This document shows positions 58,906 through 64,000 of a DNA stretch of 64,000 nt, piece after piece. Origin of the DNA: Metellina segmentata (Eukaryota > Arthropoda > Arachnida > Araneae > Tetragnathidae); contig OX375881.1 of assembly GCA_947359465.1 (NCBI GenBank), positions 76,779,914 through 76,843,913 of the forward strand. The letters run 5' to 3'. Under the pieces are notes generated by a model. The model made no database searches, was not told the origin of the DNA, and worked only from the letters and a program-made list of their open reading frames with translations. The position numbers were made by a program, and so were the translations under genes. The first letter of the stretch is position 1. Each line of letters starts with the position of its first letter.

Positions 58906-59377
58906 ATTTTGCCGACTTCTTAAGAAAGTGGTGTTTTCCTCTCATAACCACTCTGTTGTCTAAGTCGTTATTGTATATCGTGGATGTTCATATTCTTTTT
59001 TATTTTTAAGTCGTATTTTATTTTAGGGGTTATTAATATTTTCATGAGGCCAATTTTTGGGTCATTAAAATCATTTTTAAGAATTTCAGAATCAGCAGTA
59101 AGAAGTTTTTAAGCTGCTAATTAACTTCATCTTTGTTTTATAGATCACCTCAAGTGAACTTGCTGTACCAGAAGTGCCTTGCTGATTTCCAACACATCTA
59201 GAAGAACAAACGAAATTCTTCACGAGTGACACAAAAAGAGTACTTTGTTCAATATGGTTTTGTTTCAACTGGAATTCATTTTTAGACGAACAAAAACTTT
59301 CACTCGTATATGAAGCATTGAATTGTAACTTGAAAATATCCAGCTCATTGAACTCAACATCATCCTGCAGTTAACTT
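58906..59377. other. presumed 5' region of the TAZ-domain ORF
   Basis: AT-rich. TTTGTTTTATAG ending at 59143 resembles a splice acceptor, so the TAZ ORF might lie on an exon starting at 59144; this is a guess. No promoter motif is clear. Confidence 0.3.
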
Positions 59378-59818
59378 ATGATGCCGATTGCTGAAGAACA
59401 AACCATTTATGTTGAAGAAAGCAATGTCTATGCTGATGATGCAGGCAATATTGCAGCATCGTCCCCTGTTAGTGTGGAAGAAGCAGAAAGGCACAAAAGA
59501 CTTATCCAAATTCAGTTAGTCGTACTTCTGCATTCTTTCAGGTGCAAGCAGAACAGAAGAGTGTGCCGTGTACCACACTGTTCTATAATGAAACTTGTGT
59601 GGGAACACATGCGTGTATGTCGAGCTGGAAGATTTTGCCAGGTCATGCATTGCAATTCTTCTGCCAACATAATTGAACACTGGCATAGCTGTTTAGGAGA
59701 TACTTGTCCTGTATGTACACCTGTAAAGCGAATTATAAAGCAAATTTCTAGGAATAATCTTTTGGAGAATATTCTCCAGCAGGAGAATATTCGAGAACAA
59801 TCTTTTCTAAATTCCTGA
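59378..59818 (+). CDS. stand-alone TAZ1 zinc-finger protein (CBP/p300-type domain)
   Basis: An intact 146-codon ORF. The ATG at 59378 is preceded in frame by TAA at 59372-59374, fixing the start. Residues about 38-118 form one TAZ domain, the helical zinc fold through which CBP/p300 bind transcription-factor activation domains. All three HCCC zinc clusters are present: HSFRC with CRVPHC; HMRVC with CRAGRFCQVMHC; HWHSC with CLGDTCPVC. Spacing matches TAZ1, and LVVLLHSFRCKQ and CQVMHCNSS resemble CBP TAZ1. An acidic segment (about 6-35) precedes it and a basic, Gln/Asn-rich tail follows. The HAT, KIX and bromodomain of CBP are absent. It may be a truncated duplicate, a retrocopy piece or a domesticated small regulator. 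Confidence 0.85.
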   Translation: MMPIAEEQTIYVEESNVYADDAGNIAASSPVSVEEAERHKRLIQIQLVVLLHSFRCKQNRRVCRVPHCSIMKLVWEHMRVCRAGRFCQVMHCNSSANIIEHWHSCLGDTCPVCTPVKRIIKQISRNNLLENILQQENIREQSFLNS

Positions 59819-61644
59819 AAAATAAAAAAATGATAGCTAAATGTAGTATTTTGTTATTTCCAATTCTATCTATTAAGCATTTCTCTGGGTGAAAAGAATC
59901 CAGATAATGGTGGAAAACAAAGCATTGGGGCAGTATTGCCAACTCAGAAAACTAAAAAAAATAGACATTTTAGAACCAAAACTACTAGATTTCCGATTTT
60001 TGTAAAAAAAAGAAATATATATATATAATTTGCAGACTCTAGGTTCGAATATAAGAATTTATTCACACATTATACATTAATCAATTTACAATTCAGCTGG
60101 AGACAAAATTAAGAGCATATATTCCATCGTAATACATATCGCATACTGCTCATTAAAGTTCGAAGTGATTACTAGAGCTCGGATCGATATGCAAAAAAAC
60201 GACCCGAAATATGCACTAAAACCCTCAAATATACTGAATTGCAAAAACTATTTCATTCTTACAAAAAGGATAGTGAGGAGGATAAAGTTAAATTGAAACC
60301 ACACTTTCAATCAATTAATTCACAATTTTTTATTTTATAAAGCTGATAAAGATAAGAAAAAAATATATACAAAGCAACAATTGTACAAATTAATAAATAT
60401 TACATAATTGAAAAATGTAGATTAAAATGAGGGATGTCACATCAGGGACGTAAACTAGGGGGTAGACGGGGCATGTGCCCCGCTACCGGATTGGGAAAAA
60501 GGGGTGCCAAACAAACAGTATTTTTTTACTAGTATATAAATATTTTCGCATGATAAAAAATGAAGAGGAAAACTTAAAATTATAAAAGAAGCTAAATGCA
60601 GAGTGTGTGAAGTGTTGCGTGAGTTTGTTCTGAGTGACGATGGGATGTAAAGTCGTAGCGCCCGAGTGTTTAGGATAACGGGCTCGTGTCTCCCAAGTGG
60701 CTTTGATACTTTGTGCACCGGCAAACGAAACTGAACTGTGTTAGCTTTTAGAGTGTCCAGTTGAAACGTCCGTTTTGCGGTCCTATTATTTGTCAATGAA
60801 GTATCTTGGAATTTATTTTATCTTGTACCAAAAATGAAATTGCTGCAAATTAATCTATTTACCTTTGAAATCAAGTCCTTACCATCTAAGTTGAATTTAA
60901 AAAATTATGGAATTAATGTGTGATAGCGATTACAGGTGTTGTCGGGAAGGTGCCAAGGCTTGCTTCTGAAAATCTATCCTTCCCAACGCACTGAGCAACA
61001 GTGGCGGATCAAGTCAAGTGGGGGCCCCAAGCGGTAAAAATTTCGGGGCCCTCAAACTCAAGTTAGAAAAAAAAATTCAAGAAAACTCTCATAAAGCTAT
61101 TAACATAAAAGAAAAGTAATCAAAATGTCATACCATAAATAAATTCATTAAAAAACATTTTACATTATTTTCCGTCTTGCTTTATTTCTTGCAAATTCGT
61201 CAATTATTTTGGCAGTGTCAATTCGGTTTAGAATTTCTTACACTATATATATAGAAGAATGGCCATATTATTTAATCTTCTCCCATAGTACTGAAATATC
61301 TAAAACAGAAAACTATATATTTTTTCTTGACGCATTATGTAAAGGAATCGTTAAAAAAAATTTTTCGATAGTATTTCAACATTCGGGATACATTTCTTTG
61401 GCGGCTCGATAGATGTCTAGTGTGGCTTTTATGGTGTGCTCGTTTTCTTATAGAAAGAATAAAAAATCATCAAATTCATCTTCAAAAGAACAAACATCAA
61501 TGTCATTTTTGAAAATATCCTTCAACTTTTTTTATCGTGTTCTTGTTTTCAATTGATAAATCTCAATAAAAAGATATTCGAAAAGGATCCACAACTTCAT
61601 ACGTCTGAGTTCTTTGAGATAATCTGCCTTGGTGTTATCATATA
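59819..61644. other. intergenic with hAT-like end sequences
   Basis: AATAAA lies 2 bases after the TAZ stop (59820-59825). AT-rich otherwise. CAGGGACGTAAACTAGGGGG at 60444 and CAGTGGCGGATCAAGTCAAG at 61008 look like hAT-type termini, with GCATGTGCCCC and GGGGGCCCC near them, but I find no matching second ends or duplications. The minus ORF at 60455-60796 crosses this repeat-like DNA and is not credible as a gene. Confidence 0.4.
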
Positions 61645-61764
61645 CTAGCCAGGCAACACCACAGGGAACGCCGTGATGTATGGTATTAATATGGTGTAAA
61701 AATTTCCGCAGATTTCAAATCCGGGTGACGATATATTCAATTTAAAAATGATTTATTTAAAGAA

Positions 61765-63304
61765 CTAGGGGGCTCCGCCCCCTGCTCGCTTACGCTCGCC
61801 AACCCCCGGGGATTGCTGCGCAATCCCATTTGGTTTGCTTCGCAAACCAACACTCCTGTCACAGATACCATTTGGTTTGCTTCGCAAACCAACATTACTT
61901 TCACAGAGTGAAACTATCTGAATAATTCGTATTATGCTGATTTCACTTTCCGGTTCATGACGTCACAGCGAGGGCTTCGCTGCGTCTCGCTTACGCTCGC
62001 CGACCCCGGGGATTGCTACGCAATCCGTTTGGTTTGCTTTCTCAAACCAATACTTCTTTCGCAAGTGATTTAACTTTTTTTTGCTTTAACACTTAATGCA
62101 CCCTAAACTAATAGCCGCATCAGTAAAAAATCTTCTGCATCTTGTTCCCTGTACAATTTTAACTAAACATTGTTAATATCCAAACTTTACGATCTGTACT
62201 TTGTCGGTAAACTGTCTTGAAAACAGAGGGAAAAAAGCGAGCCTTTTTCCTCGCCAAATAAAAAGAAATCGTTTTTATGGCAATTGTTGCTACGATAAAT
62301 TTGATATCTGGCAAACCCGATAGTCAAAAGTGTAACCCACTACTGCTTTCGGAAGCAGCTATGCGAACTGAAAAATACGAAATTTGTGTCACCAACTTTT
62401 GATTGCATCGAATTTATTTATGAACCAATTTTAAAAATAATTGTACCGTAAGAAAGAGTATATTCTGAGGTATACTGTAATATTTTTAAAATTAAAAATT
62501 AACAGTAATACTATACAGATATGACCATTTTAGTTTTGTATCGAAAGTTACGATCTGAAAGTTCCGAAAATTGTATGACCCACTTTTATTTGCATCGATT
62601 TTATTTATTAACCAATTTGAAAAATAATTGTACCATAAGAAGGAGTGTAATGTAATGTATTCAGTGATGTTTTCAAATTTAAAAAATAATGGCTTTTGCC
62701 GTAGACAAAACGGTTTTAACAATAAGTAGCGAAAATATCCAAAGATTCCGAATTTTGTATGACGAACTTTTGATAGCATCCAATTTAATTATTAACCGAT
62801 TTCAAAAATAATAGTACCGTAAGAAAGAGTATATTCTGAGGTATACTGCTATATTTTAAAAATTAAAAACTAATAGTAATTAGATATAGATATGGCAGTT
62901 TTAAAAAAAAGTAACAAAAATGTCCCGATTTTTCCTGAATTTCAAAAAAATATTATCAAGAACCAAATTTAAATTTAAAAAAAAACTCGACGAGCTGCAA
63001 AAATTTACGTTGAGAGGTACTCTTAAAAAAAAACTCACGACTGAAGACTGAAAATTTGAATGTGTTTTGCTCACTCGCGGAAGAAATTTCACTTCTTCAA
63101 CTTTAACACTTAATAAAACCTAAACTAATAGCCACATCGGAAAAAAATCTTAATAATTATCCAGGGAATACGATGAAGAACAAAGCATGTTAATTTCATT
63201 TTTTTCCGATCAGTACTTTCTCGGGAAACCGTCTAAGAATCGAGCTAAACAACACAGTTTTCAATTCTTCGGCGGCGGCGGCGGTAACATTTTTTTAATA
63301 TAGA
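61765..63304 (-). mobile_element. hairpin-rich Helitron-like unit nested in Helitron 61645-63728
   Basis: The minus-strand 3' end is a perfect hairpin and CTAG: GGGGGCGGAGCCCCCTAG. The 5' end reads TCTATATTAAAAAAATG near 63304. It interrupts the host module between TTTATTTAAAGAA and AGAAATCATATTTTT. The 3' part carries further short perfect hairpins (GGGATTGCTGCGCAATCCC, TTGGTTTGCTTCGCAAACCAA). The interior has three ~185-bp tandem units (about 62400-62900) and a ~200-bp direct repeat (62050-62250, 63075-63270). No protein. Confidence 0.5.
62400..62900. repeat. three tandem ~185-bp units
   Basis: Each unit contains AAAAATAATTGTACCGTAAG (or close variants) and TATACTGTAATATTTT; unit starts are near 62400, 62589 and 62771. 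The ORF across them is a repeat by-product. Confidence 0.7.
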
Positions 63305-64000
63305 GAGAAATCATATTTTTAGGTATTAAAGTGAAATTTTTCGCAGATTTCAAATCCGCTGAAATTTTTACTCTATCTTTAACGGTCTAGGAGATGAAAA
63401 AAGAACTAGTTGACTGTAGTTAAGAGATTGTTTGGTTTTATTCATTTGGCGGAAAATTATTCCTCCGATAAAAATCAAAACGGAAATGAATGCCTTAAAT
63501 TAAGAATATGTGATCTCTTCTATGCTGTAGCATTCAATAATGATTAAATTTCATTAAATTATATTTTAATAATCTCCTAGATTAAATTTTAAAATTCGCC
63601 GTGACCCAAATATTGCAAAAAATTCGGACTACCTTTGTGCCAAATCTCATTGTGTTGTAAGTGCCATAGAATCGTCAGGATTTTGCGACAAACAGACAAA
63701 CAAACACTTCATTTTATAATAGTTGAGATGACATAAAATGAAGTGACAATGAAATTTTCCCTTATGTAAATTAATGTCCGACTTCTTTGTTTTCATCAAC
63801 AAACATTTTTCTTTTGTTGTCTGAGAGTTTGTCCATATTCCACATTAAATGATAGCCCTGATAAATCAATCGCCTCTTTTTCAAATTCTTCTCTGAAGTT
63901 ATGGATAAAATTTTTAATGTCTTCAGTGGAATAGATCCTTTTAATAGTTCGCATTCCACTGATTGCAGTGATTTTCACTTAGTTTTTGTAAAATAGTATT

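Larger units (their letters stand above)
61645..63728 (-). mobile_element. Helitron (Helitron A family), complete ends
   Basis: Minus-strand 5' end TCTCAACTATTATAAAATG at 63728; 3' end with CACGGCGTTCCCTGTGGTG and CTAG at 61645. Flanked by A (61644) and T (63729) with no duplication. Internal family module at 63320-63410 (GCAGATTTCAAATCCGCTG, TCTTTAACGGTCTAGGAG). Non-autonomous. A second Helitron-like unit (61765-63304) is inserted in it. Confidence 0.78.

Noticed and set aside
60455..60796. 113-codon minus-strand ORF
   Set aside because: It crosses hAT-like terminal sequence and has no conserved motif; probably spurious.
61767..61783. Terminator-like GC hairpin suggesting bacterial DNA or contamination
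   Set aside because: It sits exactly at a CTAG Helitron-like end inside another Helitron; the surroundings are eukaryotic repeats.

Overview
This window is eukaryotic: AT-rich, with introns and a very heavy load of transposable elements. The only conserved host gene I recognise is the 3' half of a Pur-alpha/Pur-beta type single-stranded nucleic-acid-binding protein gene. Its exon sequence is closest in character to arthropod Pur-alpha, and the repeats (CR1 LINE, tRNA-derived SINE, Helitrons, hAT, piggyBac relic, an SR-rich gag fragment) fit an arthropod, quite possibly a spider or other chelicerate. The species itself is inferred, not shown.

Layout. 1-8478: last three coding exons of the Pur gene on the + strand, in large introns carrying a SINE, a fold-back element, a Helitron remnant and a hAT-type MITE. 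8479-14709: a long stretch with almost no repeats, probably including a long Pur 3' UTR. 14710-48821: one continuous nest of transposons. A minus-strand Helitron is interrupted by a hAT-type element (14718-18406) and by a degenerate CR1 LINE (about 19037-48500). The CR1 is interrupted by a TA-flanked MITE, a SINE and two full-length Ty3/gypsy elements only 260 bp apart. The second gypsy copy carries a 7.6 kb hAT-type element inside its LTR and another TIR element in its leader. That second element holds a Helitron 5' part, which holds an intact, recently inserted Ty1/copia element (42026-46363). Target-site duplications or terminal motifs support most borders.

The two gypsy copies have the domain order gag-PR-IN-RT-RNaseH, with integrase before reverse transcriptase, and a gag segment resembling the SCAN domain. 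Both are hallmarks of Gmr1-like elements. Both copies also share the same in-frame stops and the same frameshift, although their LTRs belong to different subfamilies.

48822-64000: intergenic DNA with a SINE cluster, a set of adjacent near-perfect palindromes, a decayed multicopy-type gene interrupted by an antisense piggyBac transposase relic, a gag-protease relic, an intact 146-residue ORF that is essentially a lone TAZ1 zinc-finger domain (59378-59818), and a Helitron (61645-63728) that hosts a hairpin-rich second Helitron-like unit.

There is no operon-like organisation. The Pur gene and the TAZ ORF are the only candidates for cellular function; almost everything else is mobile DNA, of which only the copia element looks potentially competent.
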